A stretch of DNA of 23,895 nucleotides from UMGS755 sp045652815 (GTDB lineage Bacteria > Bacillota > Clostridia > UBA1381 > UBA9506). The notes under the pieces were generated by a model that saw only the letters and a list, made by a program, of their open reading frames with translations, was not told the DNA's origin and did not search any database. The stretch lies in assembly GCA_045652815.1 (NCBI GenBank), contig JAZOLH010000023.1:1-23895 (forward strand). Reading direction: 5' to 3'. The translations under genes and the position numbers were made by a program. Of the stretch, positions 13,937 through 22,022 are shown piece after piece. Every line of letters starts with the position of its first letter. The first letter of the stretch is position 1.

Positions 13937-16900
13937 ATTTTTGTTCATCGTCCAGCATAGCCCAAACCGCGTCATCTTTAAATGGCAGAGCCACACGATA
14001 GTCATCCGTTTGTGCGTCAAAGCCGCAAACAGAGCGGAATTTACAATATCGACAAGGCAAGCCGCCCCCTGATTTACAAGGGCTGATGGGCGTTTTGCCC
14101 TGCAGAATTTGTCTGCCGATGTCTCCTGCCACACGTTTCACGTGGGCCGACAGTTTTTTAAACTGTTCTAAAGTTGCAACGCTGCTGCTGTTTTCAGACA
14201 GGGTTCCATCCTGCTTTATATAGGCAGGAATCACAGAAGAATATCCGCTGATGCCCTTATCCATCGCACGCACAATATCCGCATCGGAAAGGAGCAAACC
14301 GCTCATTTTAAATTGCTTGAGCATAGCGTCGCTACCGTTATCTGCCGCGCTGATGGTTTTATCTGCCAAGCGGAAATAAAGCATACCCGCAGGTTTTGGC
14401 GTGCCGCCTGCAAAACTTTCGCCACCTTCTAAAACTGCAGTTAAATACACAGCAAGCTGCAGAGATAAGCGATTATATACATCACTTAAATTAAAGGTTT
14501 TGTTGCCGCTTTTATAGTCAATGATTTTAATATACACATTGCCTTCTTTATGCAGGGTGTCAATTCTGTCAATGCGACCACGGAGGGTGATGGTTTCACC
14601 TGTGGGCAGAGACAGTTTAACAGGCGGAAGTTCGCCATTTTCATCAAAGGCCACCTCATAGGCAAAGGGCTCAAACTCCCCTCTTGCCACGTGGTTTCCA
14701 ATCACCAACAGGAATTTGGCAACCAGGCGTTTCATCCGTTTGATAAGTGCCGCCAGACGATTTTCGGAATAGAGTTTTGTGATAAATAAATCAGAGAACA
14801 ACTCTGTTACGATTTCATCCGCCAGTTTTGCGGCATTTTCTTCATTGTTGACAGAAGCAAAACCCTCGCCTGTTTGTTCCAAACGCCGACCCGCCATTTC
14901 AACAAGGTTATGCAAAAGTGTACCGATATCCGGCGTGTCGATTTTCATAACCTTACGCTCTTTGGCACGGAGACCATACTGAATAAAATAGGAATAGGGG
15001 CAGTTTTCGTAGCGCTCCAGTTGGCTGACGCTACCACGCAAATCCCGACCATAAAGAGCCTGCGCCATTTCCTTGGATAAGTCTTCCGCACGGTTTTTAA
15101 AGGAAAGATGGTCGCGAACCGCCTTATAAGAAACCGCATAATCAGGGTCGTTTGCAAATAACTTATGAAGCCCCATAACAACGGGATTTTGCTCGCGGAA
15201 ATGCTCTAAAAGATATTGCCAAGCCGATGCCTTACCTGCCACCAAACGTTCGGCAGAAGGACTTTCCATCAGGTTATCCGAAACCGCAAGGGATGGGAAA
15301 ATCTTCTTTAATTTATGAATCAGAGTTGAAGGTCTTAAGCCTTTTCCTTCGTGGTCTGCCACAGCATAACTGAAATAAATCGAATCACTTGCGATGTGCA
15401 GCGTGTTATAGGTGGCGTATTGATTATGCTGCACCAGATTTTCTCCCTCAGGTCCCAAGGCGATGCCCTGTTTTTTCAGGCACTTTCTTTCATTATCCCG
15501 AAGCAATCCTTCATCAGAAGGCGGCGCAGGAAAACTGTTATCATTGGCACCAAGCACAAATAACGCTTTCACATTTTTAATGAGAGAGCGACTTTCGTCA
15601 CCTAAAAAGACCTGATCATTGCCCGAGGGAATGGTGGAGATTTCACATTGACCCAAACCTGCCATTATAATAGAAGAAAGTCGATCAAGACCAATGGTTT
15701 CATCGCCAAGGCAGATGACCAATTCATCTAAAAGTTCAATCAGGAGGTTATAGATTTCGCCCTGCTCTTTGGCTTGCTGCAGGTCGCCCCGCTCTTCCAT
15801 CGCGGCAATTTCTGTCTGCACTGTTTTATAAAGGTTAATGGATTCAAAGAAGGTGACAAGCGCTGCTGCACGGTGTGCCACTTTGCGACTTTCCGCCATC
15901 TGCGCCCGCAGAGATATAATAGGCGATAACAGTCGATTCTTAATCGCCAACAGTTCTTCCGCATTTTCTTTTTGGCGTTCTTCTAAATTCTCTGTTCGTT
16001 CAAACACGGAATCTGCACGCTCTAAAAAGCGCTCATCAGACAGCCAATCCTGTCGACGCAATCTGCCTGCTAAGGCATAGTTTTCCAAACGGTCACTTTC
16101 TTCAAATGTGAGCCCTGCATAACCTGTTTTGCTGTAAGCCAGCAGGGTTTCGGTTTCGATGCCCTTGGTTAACAGTTCCAGCAGGGAAAACAGCATCACC
16201 ATAATGGGATGAGAAAACAGAGGACGCTTATCATCAATATGAACAGGAATCTGATACATAGGGAAAACGGTTTTAATCAAATCGGTATAGCGTTCTGTGT
16301 CGCCAACGATGATTGCCATATCCCGATACCTGAGCCCCTCTTCTGCCTTGCGGCAGATAGCCGCCGCTAAAGCCTGCACCTCTGTATATAAATCAGGCGC
16401 TATATATAAGGAAAGGTTTTTTGTTTTCTCTTCAAAAACCTTGGGGTTGTAGGCAGAATATTCCTTTTCAAAATGAGCAAGTTCAGCGGAGGCAAAACGA
16501 TACTTTTCCTTTAATATAATAGGTTCACAAACCGTGATACCTTTTTCTTTTGCAAGAGAAGTTAAAAGTGCCGCTGTTTTGCTGACGGGTTCAAACAAAC
16601 CGCCTGCTTTTTCTTCACAACCTAAGGTTACATATACCTCTGCTCCCGCCAAACAAAAAGCAAGAATCACATCCAGTTCTGCCTGTGTGAAACAGAAAAA
16701 TTCATCAATAAAAATGTGAGTACCACGGTAATCATCGGTTTTGCCGAGCAGTTCAGCCAAATAGGAAAGGTAATCTTCTCTATCGGTAAAACCCGCTTCT
16801 ACGTGTTTCTGATAGGCATTGTAAATTGCGCCGATTTCCGCAGTTTTTACGGAAAGATAGGCATTATCGGGCACAGAAACCTGTAAAAAAGCATCGGGCG

Positions 16901-17291
16901 TTACGCCGGAGCGCTTGCATTCATCAATAAATCCGAGCATCGCATCCAAAAAACCGGGTTTTTCAGCCGCACTTTTATATAAGGTAAGATCTTGCGAAAC
17001 ACTAAGAATTGCCTTGGCAAGCAACATGGTTTTACCCACTTTGCTCAGGCTTCCTTTTAAAAGACCGTTCTTTTGCAAAAGTTTATGTGCCAGTCTTTTA
17101 AAAGAGGTTGCAGAGATGTCATCAGACAAAAATCCATTCATTTGCACCAGAGAAAATTCAGCCGAATGAGCAAACTGTTCCGGCACAATCATCATGGTTT
17201 TAACACCATTTTTGAACAGCTTTAGCATAGCATTTTGACAGTATTCACTTTTGCCTGTACCCGCTTCGCCGTAGATGATTGTAAGCGCCAT
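13935..17291 (-). CDS. addB: AddB, helicase-exonuclease subunit of AddAB
   Basis: A 1118-residue AddB, the partner of AddA in the AddAB (RexAB) enzyme that processes double-strand breaks to recombination-competent 3' ends. The N-terminal Walker A GEAGTGKS (8-15) precedes TMMIVPEQFAHSAEF and helicase-like blocks. The C-terminal RecB-type nuclease domain shows GRIDRID (about 905) and IDYKSG (about 923), followed by LSLQLAVYL. Iron-sulfur ligands are one Cys in ENCPYSYF (about 763) and the cluster C-x2-C-x5-C (1080, 1083, 1089). The start is ATG 17291 with gaaaggggc as ribosome binding site. The usual following addA gene is absent: the next genes converge onto the addB stop. The gene has its own promoter. 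Confidence 0.95.
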   Translation of the reverse strand: MALTIIYGEAGTGKSEYCQNAMLKLFKNGVKTMMIVPEQFAHSAEFSLVQMNGFLSDDISATSFKRLAHKLLQKNGLLKGSLSKVGKTMLLAKAILSVSQDLTLYKSAAEKPGFLDAMLGFIDECKRSGVTPDAFLQVSVPDNAYLSVKTAEIGAIYNAYQKHVEAGFTDREDYLSYLAELLGKTDDYRGTHIFIDEFFCFTQAELDVILAFCLAGAEVYVTLGCEEKAGGLFEPVSKTAALLTSLAKEKGITVCEPIILKEKYRFASAELAHFEKEYSAYNPKVFEEKTKNLSLYIAPDLYTEVQALAAAICRKAEEGLRYRDMAIIVGDTERYTDLIKTVFPMYQIPVHIDDKRPLFSHPIMVMLFSLLELLTKGIETETLLAYSKTGYAGLTFEESDRLENYALAGRLRRQDWLSDERFLERADSVFERTENLEERQKENAEELLAIKNRLLSPIISLRAQMAESRKVAHRAAALVTFFESINLYKTVQTEIAAMEERGDLQQAKEQGEIYNLLIELLDELVICLGDETIGLDRLSSIIMAGLGQCEISTIPSGNDQVFLGDESRSLIKNVKALFVLGANDNSFPAPPSDEGLLRDNERKCLKKQGIALGPEGENLVQHNQYATYNTLHIASDSIYFSYAVADHEGKGLRPSTLIHKLKKIFPSLAVSDNLMESPSAERLVAGKASAWQYLLEHFREQNPVVMGLHKLFANDPDYAVSYKAVRDHLSFKNRAEDLSKEMAQALYGRDLRGSVSQLERYENCPYSYFIQYGLRAKERKVMKIDTPDIGTLLHNLVEMAGRRLEQTGEGFASVNNEENAAKLADEIVTELFSDLFITKLYSENRLAALIKRMKRLVAKFLLVIGNHVARGEFEPFAYEVAFDENGELPPVKLSLPTGETITLRGRIDRIDTLHKEGNVYIKIIDYKSGNKTFNLSDVYNRLSLQLAVYLTAVLEGGESFAGGTPKPAGMLYFRLADKTISAADNGSDAMLKQFKMSGLLLSDADIVRAMDKGISGYSSVIPAYIKQDGTLSENSSSVATLEQFKKLSAHVKRVAGDIGRQILQGKTPISPCKSGGGLPCRYCKFRSVCGFDAQTDDYRVALPFKDDAVWAMLDDEQK

Positions 17292-17348
17292 ATTGCATGC
17301 CCCTTTCTGCCTGATTTTTCCTTGATTTTAAGCCTTATTTTTGACTTA

Positions 17349-17377
17349 ATTGTACCATAACGACCCCTCTTAGTCAA
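17349..17377 (-). promoter_or_regulatory. Sigma-A promoter of addB
   Basis: Leftward TTGACT (17377-17372), 17-base spacer, TACAAT (17354-17349), about 58 bases upstream of the addB start. Confidence 0.8.
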
Positions 17378-17530
17378 CAAAATTACAGCCAAAAACGAAA
17401 AAAACGGGTAAAAATGGTATATTTTACCAGAAAATGCTCTATACTGTGTTATACGTGGCTTCAGGATAGGTTGAACCCTCCATTTTCCAAATTTTACCTG
17501 AATGTTTTCTGCTTTAATTGAGAAAAATGT
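17378..17530. other. Gene-free spacer with short inverted repeats, between addB and wall-protein promoters
   Basis: No open frame of interest is seen. It holds a 7-bp hairpin (GGTAAAA 17407-17413 with TTTTACC 17422-17428), and an outer inverted repeat TTCAGG (17460-17465) with CCTGAA (17497-17502) that encloses GGTT-G-AACC (17469-17477). These may be operator sites or random; they lie upstream of the promoter at 17531. Confidence 0.4.
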
Positions 17531-17559
17531 TTGACTTTTGACCAAAAATATTTTATAAT
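17531..17559 (+). promoter_or_regulatory. Sigma-A promoter of the G5/3D wall protein
   Basis: TTGACT (17531-17536), 17-base spacer, TATAAT (17554-17559). A second TATAAT at 17605-17610 lacks a good -35 box and may be an additional start, leaving an untranslated leader of 50-100 bases. Confidence 0.78.
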
Positions 17560-17668
17560 AGTCCATGCTTTTCGAAAAATGCAACAATTTTGTAACAAAT
17601 GCGTTATAATTTCAAACGGAATTTGCATATCTTTTTCATGAGATGAGAAAGAGAGGAAGTGAAAACGA

Positions 17669-18667
17669 ATGAAGAAAAATTGGATACAGGACAAACTGCT
17701 CGTTACAGTTTGCACATTGATCGCACTCTTCTGCATCAGTATGTTAATGTTCGGTTTCGTTGTGACCAAAGATGTAACCATTATCGATGGCGAAAGAAAA
17801 ATTGAAACCTCAAGTAACAGACTTTATGTAGAAGAGCTTTTGGCAGAACAGAAAATCACTTTGAATACGGGCGATAAAATTTCCGTGCCCCTCCACTCCA
17901 TGCTTCGTCATAACAGCACCATCACCATCAAACGTGGTAAGTGCATCGTCGTTCACGTAGAGGGTAAATCAAAGGCCATTTACAGTTGCGCCGCAACTTT
18001 AGGTGAAGCTCTGACAGAATACAGTATCAGTTTAGGTGCGCAGGATAACATCTCCCCCGCACTGGATACACCCGTTACAAACGGTATGCAGGTAACCATT
18101 TCCCGTGTACACGTGTATGAGGAAACTCTGACCGAAACCGTACCCTGCCCCGTTATCATTCAGCCCAATTACGAAAAACGTACCAGCCACGAGGTTGTTC
18201 TGCAGGAAGGTGCCGACGGTACTTCCAAGAGAACCTATAAGGTTGTTGTTCGTGATGGTAAGGAAGAATCCCGCGAAATCATCAAAGAAGATGTTTTAGT
18301 GCCTACACAGGATCGCATCGTGGAAAAAGGTATTCAGGGCGAAAAAGTGCTCCCCACCTCCACCGAGCATCTGCAGGTGAAGAAGATTATTGATGTTAAA
18401 GCAACCGCTTACAGCTTTAATGTTGGTAACATTACCGCTTCCGGTCGTCACGCGGCTTATGGCGTTATCGCTGTTGACCCCCGCCTGATTCCCTTAGGCA
18501 GTAAATTATATATCGAAGCCCCCGATGGCTCCTGGACTTATGGCTTTGCAATCGCCGGTGATACAGGTGGCGCTATCAAGGGTAATCGAATCGATTTATT
18601 CTATAATACCGTATCCGAATGTATCTCATTTGGCTACCGTCCCGCAAGAGTTTACGTATTAGAATAG
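17669..18667 (+). CDS. YabE-like cell-wall protein with DUF348, G5 and 3D domains
   Basis: A 332-residue secreted or membrane-anchored cell-wall protein. An N-terminal hydrophobic segment (about 9-32) after KKNWIQDK serves as signal anchor. It is followed by DUF348-type repeats (about 36-75 and 92-140; TLGEALTEYSISLGAQDNI), a G5 domain (about 150-222; EEVV/IVEKG-type strands), and a C-terminal 3D domain (about 240-331) with the three aspartates in AVDPRLIPLGS, AGDTGGAIKG and NRIDLFY. The 3D domain is related to the catalytic core of lytic transglycosylases; G5 binds wall sugars. Related proteins (YabE/Rpf2-like) act in peptidoglycan turnover, growth or spore germination. The start is ATG 17669 with gagaggaag upstream; single-gene unit with its own promoter and terminator. 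Enzymatic activity is inferred from the family. Confidence 0.9.
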   Translation: MKKNWIQDKLLVTVCTLIALFCISMLMFGFVVTKDVTIIDGERKIETSSNRLYVEELLAEQKITLNTGDKISVPLHSMLRHNSTITIKRGKCIVVHVEGKSKAIYSCAATLGEALTEYSISLGAQDNISPALDTPVTNGMQVTISRVHVYEETLTETVPCPVIIQPNYEKRTSHEVVLQEGADGTSKRTYKVVVRDGKEESREIIKEDVLVPTQDRIVEKGIQGEKVLPTSTEHLQVKKIIDVKATAYSFNVGNITASGRHAAYGVIAVDPRLIPLGSKLYIEAPDGSWTYGFAIAGDTGGAIKGNRIDLFYNTVSECISFGYRPARVYVLE

Positions 18668-18681
18668 TAAAATACGCGCAA

Positions 18682-18715
18682 AAAAGGCGTTGTTTCGGTC
18701 GAAACAACGCCTTTT
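18682..18715. terminator. Bidirectional terminator (15-bp stem) between convergent genes
   Basis: AAAAGGCGTTGTTTC (18682-18696) pairs perfectly with GAAACAACGCCTTTT (18701-18715) around GGTC. The T run is stronger leftward, serving the small membrane protein gene as well as the G5/3D gene. Confidence 0.85.
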
Positions 18716-18716
18716 G

Positions 18717-18938
18717 CTATTCTTTCCCGATTCCCTTCACTTTCGCCATCATATCGAAAAACAGGCCGCCAATAACAGAAACGGCAAACATCATAACGGA
18801 TGCTCGGCAAAAAGAGATGGCCAAAAACGACCCCTGCCCTGCCCAAAAACCTGCTAAAAGCACGGGAATCGAGAGCAAAATTCCAACCTTTACAATCCGT
18901 TTTGCAACGGGGTGTATCAGGTGATTTTTCTGTTTCAT
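18717..18938 (-). CDS. Small two-helix membrane protein, function unknown
   Basis: A 73-residue protein that I do not recognise. A basic N-terminus (MKQKNHLIHPVAKRIVK) precedes a hydrophobic helix (about 18-34), a short turn with GQGS, and a second helix (about 39-62; ISFCRASVMMFAVSVIGGLFF), ending in a charged tail. It is a real gene by its signals: a strong gggaggaaa ribosome binding site before ATG 18938, a TATAAT promoter 32 bases further upstream, and a terminator at the end. It is its own transcript, next to the ferredoxin gene. The double-helix hairpin with N- and C-termini probably inside follows from the Lys-rich ends. Confidence 0.72.
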   Translation of the reverse strand: MKQKNHLIHPVAKRIVKVGILLSIPVLLAGFWAGQGSFLAISFCRASVMMFAVSVIGGLFFDMMAKVKGIGKE

Positions 18939-18969
18939 GGTTTTCCTCCCGTGTTTTCACTCTGTTTTT

Positions 18970-18999
18970 ATTATACAGGTCAGGGCACCTTAATCGCAA
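18970..18999 (-). promoter_or_regulatory. Promoter of the 73-residue membrane protein gene
   Basis: Leftward TTGCGA (18999-18994), 18-base spacer, TATAAT (18975-18970). Confidence 0.68.
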
Positions 19000-19017
19000 G
19001 CCACAATTTTTACCAAG

Positions 19018-19049
19018 AAAAAAAGACCGCCTAATTGGCGGTCTTTTTC
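19018..19049 (-). terminator. Terminator of the ferredoxin gene
   Basis: Leftward, AAAAAGACCGCC pairs with GGCGGTCTTTTT around a 5-base loop (arms 19048-19037 and 19031-19020), followed by more T. The rightward strand also carries a T run. Confidence 0.85.
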
Positions 19050-19058
19050 ATTTTGCAA

Positions 19059-19226
19059 TTATTCAGCCTGAGGAGCACCTACGGGGCAAGCATTTTCGCA
19101 GCTACCGCAGTCGATGCACTGATCAGCATCAATTACAAAGATATCACCTTCGCTGATGCAGCCAACCGGACATTCCGGTGCACAAGCACCACAAGCGATG
19201 CATTCGTCAGAAATTTTGTAAGCCAT
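19059..19226 (-). CDS. 2[4Fe-4S] clostridial-type ferredoxin
   Basis: A 55-residue ferredoxin. It begins MAYKISDECIACGACAPECP and ends with the second cluster motif CIDCGSCENACPVGAPQAE, giving two C-x2-C-x2-C-x3-C motifs (Cys 9, 12, 15, 19 and 37, 40, 43, 47). It is a low-potential electron carrier in the cytoplasm for pyruvate:ferredoxin oxidoreductase, hydrogenase and similar enzymes of anaerobes. An extra Cys at position 23 (VGCISEGD) is common in this family. The start is ATG 19226 behind a perfect gggaggtg ribosome binding site, with its own promoter and terminator, so it is a single-gene unit, and likely highly expressed. Confidence 0.95.
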   Translation of the reverse strand: MAYKISDECIACGACAPECPVGCISEGDIFVIDADQCIDCGSCENACPVGAPQAE

Positions 19227-19278
19227 TCGTTACACCTCCCTTAAACCTTTCGGCGAAACGCCATTTGGTATTTACCCT

Positions 19279-19287
19279 ATTGTATCA
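19279..19287 (-). promoter_or_regulatory. Extended -10 promoter of the ferredoxin gene
   Basis: Leftward TGATACAAT (19287-19279) is TGnTACAAT, an extended -10, about 53 bases upstream of the start. The -35 region is weak. Confidence 0.6.
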
Positions 19288-19306
19288 CATTATTTTGCAA
19301 AATGGA

Positions 19307-19340
19307 AGATATATTTTAAAAATTTTTTTAAAAAATATCT
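19307..19340 (-). terminator. Possible AT-only terminator of the SLH protein gene
   Basis: Directly after the SLH stop, AGATATTTTTT... and ...AAAATATATCT form an imperfect inverted repeat made almost only of A and T (19340-19307). Such a stem is weak, so termination here is uncertain; some read-through into the ferredoxin gene is possible. Confidence 0.3.
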
Positions 19341-19347
19341 GCCAATT

Positions 19348-20946
19348 TTATTTTGCAAGATAACGGAACATAAATGTCACAATCTGTCCACGGGTACAAG
19401 CATCCTGGGGGCTGAATGTACCAACGCCGGTACCATTTGTAATACCGTTTGTTACAGCCCAGTTAACAGCATTATTGTAGTAAGATGTGGGCGCAACATC
19501 GGTAAATGCATCACTGGTAGCAGGAGCGGGCTCACCGGCCATACGGTACATAAAGGTTACGGTCTGCGCTCTGTCAACTGTCGCATCAGGGCTGAATGTT
19601 GTTTCGGTTGTGCCTGCTGTGATACCTTTTTCCACAGCCCACAGCACTGCATCATAGTAGTAACTGCCTTCTGCCACATCGGTAAAGACGTTTTCAGCAT
19701 TCTCTGCCTTGGGCTCACCTGCCGCACGCCATAAAAATGTGATAATCTGTGCACGGGTACAAGCCGCATCGGGTGCGAAAGAAGTTTCGCTGATACCCTG
19801 TGTGATATTATTTTTTACTGCCCACAGCACTGCATCATAATAAAAACTATCGTCTGCCACATCGGCAAAGGAAACTGTTTCAACTTCTTCAGGTTCTTCT
19901 TCTTTGGGTTCTTCGGGTTTAACTTCTGCTTCATCAATGAAAGTCACCTTAATGCTAACTGCACTCTTGGGCATGACAAAGGTGTAAACGTCGCCTTCTG
20001 CTGTCACTTCCACTGCATTACCCTTTGCATCGGTAACGGTAACAGTGGAAACAACAAAACCTTCATTTGCTTTTACGGTTACGGAAACATTTCTGTTTGC
20101 CATAGCGTTTTTGGTGCTCAGTGTGGCTGTACCGTTTGCACCGCAGTCAAGGTTGATACCGTACATAGGCACATCACCGCCGCCACCGCCGCCACCGCCG
20201 GAGCTGATGGGGATACCTCTTGCACAAACAACTTCACCGGTGAAAATATCACCTTTTGCCACCAGTTTAACTTTGATGGTTGTGTTTTGATCAGCGGGGG
20301 TTGGTGTATATGTGGTGCCGGTTGCACCTTCAATCACCTGACCGTTTCTCAACCAAACAATATCATAATGTTCGCTGGAGGGTGCACCTTGGATGGTAGC
20401 GGTCAGTTCTGTTTTGCCGCTTAAAGTAACGGTACCGGGCAAGGGATAGCCGCTTGCTACCTGATACATATTTTCCATTGCATAACCAATAGGAATGGCA
20501 ATGCTTTCAAAATCTTCATTATTACTTGTGATAAACAGCGTCAGGTCCATACTGCTGAAAATCGGAGTGGGTACAACAGTAAACACAACCTGTTTCGCTG
20601 CAGCCACAATCTGTTTTGTATAAAGAAAATCCGCTTCGGTTTCCGGCAGACCACTACCTTTTACCAAGGTCGCCGCATAGACCTTACCTGCGACAGTTTT
20701 ATCGACGGTAACACAAAGACCATTGGAATAATCATAGAGCAAATCGGCCACTTCGTCTCCGTTTGCATAGACCGCCAAAATGTCTGCAGGTTCACCGTTT
20801 CTAAGAGGCACAACCTTGATGTTATCTGCGGTTCCGATATTATAAAAACCGCAAGTGCCCACTGCAGCTGCCATAACTGTCATCGGCAGGCAGGATACGA
20901 GCAAAATAACAAAACTGAGTAGAAAAATACCTAATCTTTTGTTCAC
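19348..20946 (-). CDS. Secreted protein with Ig-like region, Gly-rich linker and three SLH domains
   Basis: A 532-residue exported protein anchored to the cell wall by three C-terminal S-layer homology domains (about 359-419, 420-479, 480-532; each with FxDV...YYxxAVxWAVxxxITxG...FxPxxxxTRxQ). A signal peptide is at 1-26 (MNKRLGIFLLSFVILLVSCL..., cleavage near VMA-AAV). Domain order after it: an unknown globular part (about 30-165), an Ig-like or PKD-like beta segment (about 170-245), a run of eight glycines (about 250-257), an InlB-B-repeat-like beta domain (about 265-335), and a Glu/Pro linker (about 338-358). SLH domains bind secondary cell-wall polymer; function of the distal part is unknown. 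The start is GTG 20946 with aaaggagag upstream. It is divergent from the AraC-family regulator, which may control it. Confidence 0.9.
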   Translation of the reverse strand: MNKRLGIFLLSFVILLVSCLPMTVMAAAVGTCGFYNIGTADNIKVVPLRNGEPADILAVYANGDEVADLLYDYSNGLCVTVDKTVAGKVYAATLVKGSGLPETEADFLYTKQIVAAAKQVVFTVVPTPIFSSMDLTLFITSNNEDFESIAIPIGYAMENMYQVASGYPLPGTVTLSGKTELTATIQGAPSSEHYDIVWLRNGQVIEGATGTTYTPTPADQNTTIKVKLVAKGDIFTGEVVCARGIPISSGGGGGGGGDVPMYGINLDCGANGTATLSTKNAMANRNVSVTVKANEGFVVSTVTVTDAKGNAVEVTAEGDVYTFVMPKSAVSIKVTFIDEAEVKPEEPKEEEPEEVETVSFADVADDSFYYDAVLWAVKNNITQGISETSFAPDAACTRAQIITFLWRAAGEPKAENAENVFTDVAEGSYYYDAVLWAVEKGITAGTTETTFSPDATVDRAQTVTFMYRMAGEPAPATSDAFTDVAPTSYYNNAVNWAVTNGITNGTGVGTFSPQDACTRGQIVTFMFRYLAK

Positions 20947-20985
20947 AACAATCCTCTCCTTTTGTAAAAGGAATTCTTATGTAAT

Positions 20986-21015
20986 ATTATATTATTATAA
21001 ATATATAAAAGTCAA
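20986..21015 (-). promoter_or_regulatory. Promoter of the SLH protein gene
   Basis: Leftward TTGACT (21015-21010), 18-base spacer, TATAAT (20991-20986). The spacer holds a second TATAAT. An untranslated leader of about 35 bases is implied. Confidence 0.75.
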
Positions 21016-21034
21016 TCTGTCGCCGTAAAAAACA

Positions 21035-21063
21035 TTGCAACTTGTGACACATTGTGGTATACT
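21035..21063 (+). promoter_or_regulatory. Promoter and possible operator of the AraC-family gene
   Basis: TTGCAA (21035-21040), 17-base spacer, TATACT (21058-21063). The spacer carries the palindrome TGTG-A-CACA (21043-21051) and a direct repeat TTGTG at 21042 and 21052, exactly 10 bases apart. This promoter's -35 lies only 20 bases from the -35 of the leftward SLH promoter, so one bound regulator could affect both. Confidence 0.6.
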
Positions 21064-21088
21064 TAAAAATAGGTTTGGAGGTGAAATG

Positions 21089-21970
21089 ATGGACTTTATT
21101 CCAACACGATTAAAACGACCTTTTGTGATTAACGAAATTTACACCGTTCATTATTTTGAATATGAAAAAGACTACTCGTTCAAAGGAGAATCTCATGATT
21201 TTTGGGAGATTGTATATGTAGATAAAGGCGAGATTGAAATTGATATGGATGAGGAAAAACACATTCTCTCCCAAGGTGATGCTGTGTTTCATCAACCCAA
21301 CGAATTCCACAACCTCCGTGCAAACGGTGTTGTGGCCCCGAATCTTGTCATTATTTCCTTCACCTGTAAATCCCCTGCTATGAACTTTTTTAAAAAGCGC
21401 ATTCTGCCCCTTTCTGATATTGAAAAGCATCTTTTGGCCACCATTGTTAAAGAGTCCATTAATAGTTTCTCTTCGCCCCTTGAAGATACGTTCCTAAAAG
21501 GTCTCACAAGACGAGAGGATGAATACTTCGGCTCTGAGCAAATGATTGGTCTCTCCTTAGAGCATCTTTTAATTTCCCTCTACCGTAACTTTGACGGTGT
21601 TAGACGAAACAGCACCACCTTAAGACGCAATATAGAGCAGGACCTGCTCAGCAAGGTGTTAAACTATATGCAGGAGCACGTGACCGAAAAACTAACCTTT
21701 TCGCAGATTGCCGAAGAAGCAAACGTGAGCCCGACCACCTTAAAATCCCTGTTCCGTCAACAATTTGGCGAAGGTATTATGACTCATTTTTCCAAAATGA
21801 AAATTGATATTGCAAAGTCCATGATTCGCGAAGGTGGACTCAACATTTCGCAGATTGCATCCTATCTGGGATTTGATACCATTCATCTCTTTTCCCGTCG
21901 TTTTAAACAACTGACGGGCAAGTCCCCCACCGAATACGGAAAATCAGTTAAAGTTGAATTTGATTTATAA
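21089..21970 (+). CDS. AraC-family transcriptional regulator
   Basis: A 293-residue regulator with an N-terminal cupin-like sensing domain (about 25-95; HDFWEIVYVDKGEIEI, then GDAVFHQPNEFHNL) and a C-terminal AraC-type DNA-binding domain (about 195-285) with two helix-turn-helix motifs: FSQIAEEANVSPTTLKSLFRQQFG and ISQIASYLGFDTIHLFSRRFKQLTGKSPTEY. The cupin half suggests a small ligand, often a sugar, which is not known here. The start is ATG 21089, 7 bases after GGAGG (21077-21081); ATG 21086 directly before is too close. The gene is divergent from the SLH gene and convergent with the ROK kinases, which it could also regulate. A terminator follows. Confidence 0.9.
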   Translation: MDFIPTRLKRPFVINEIYTVHYFEYEKDYSFKGESHDFWEIVYVDKGEIEIDMDEEKHILSQGDAVFHQPNEFHNLRANGVVAPNLVIISFTCKSPAMNFFKKRILPLSDIEKHLLATIVKESINSFSSPLEDTFLKGLTRREDEYFGSEQMIGLSLEHLLISLYRNFDGVRRNSTTLRRNIEQDLLSKVLNYMQEHVTEKLTFSQIAEEANVSPTTLKSLFRQQFGEGIMTHFSKMKIDIAKSMIREGGLNISQIASYLGFDTIHLFSRRFKQLTGKSPTEYGKSVKVEFDL

Positions 21971-22008
21971 AAAACGAGGCTGTGGCAAGTGCCACAGCCT
22001 CGTTTTTT
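21969..22008. terminator. Bidirectional terminator with 18-bp stem
   Basis: The arms 21969-21986 and 21991-22008 pair perfectly around AAGT, with A and T tracts at the ends, so it works both ways between the AraC and ROK genes. Confidence 0.92.
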
Positions 22009-22022
22009 CCTACCCTATGTGT

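Noticed and set aside
20174..20200. Short tandem GCC/CCG-type repeat as a phase-variable element
   Set aside because: It encodes an in-frame glycine run of eight residues, common as a linker; length changes in steps of three would not switch the gene.
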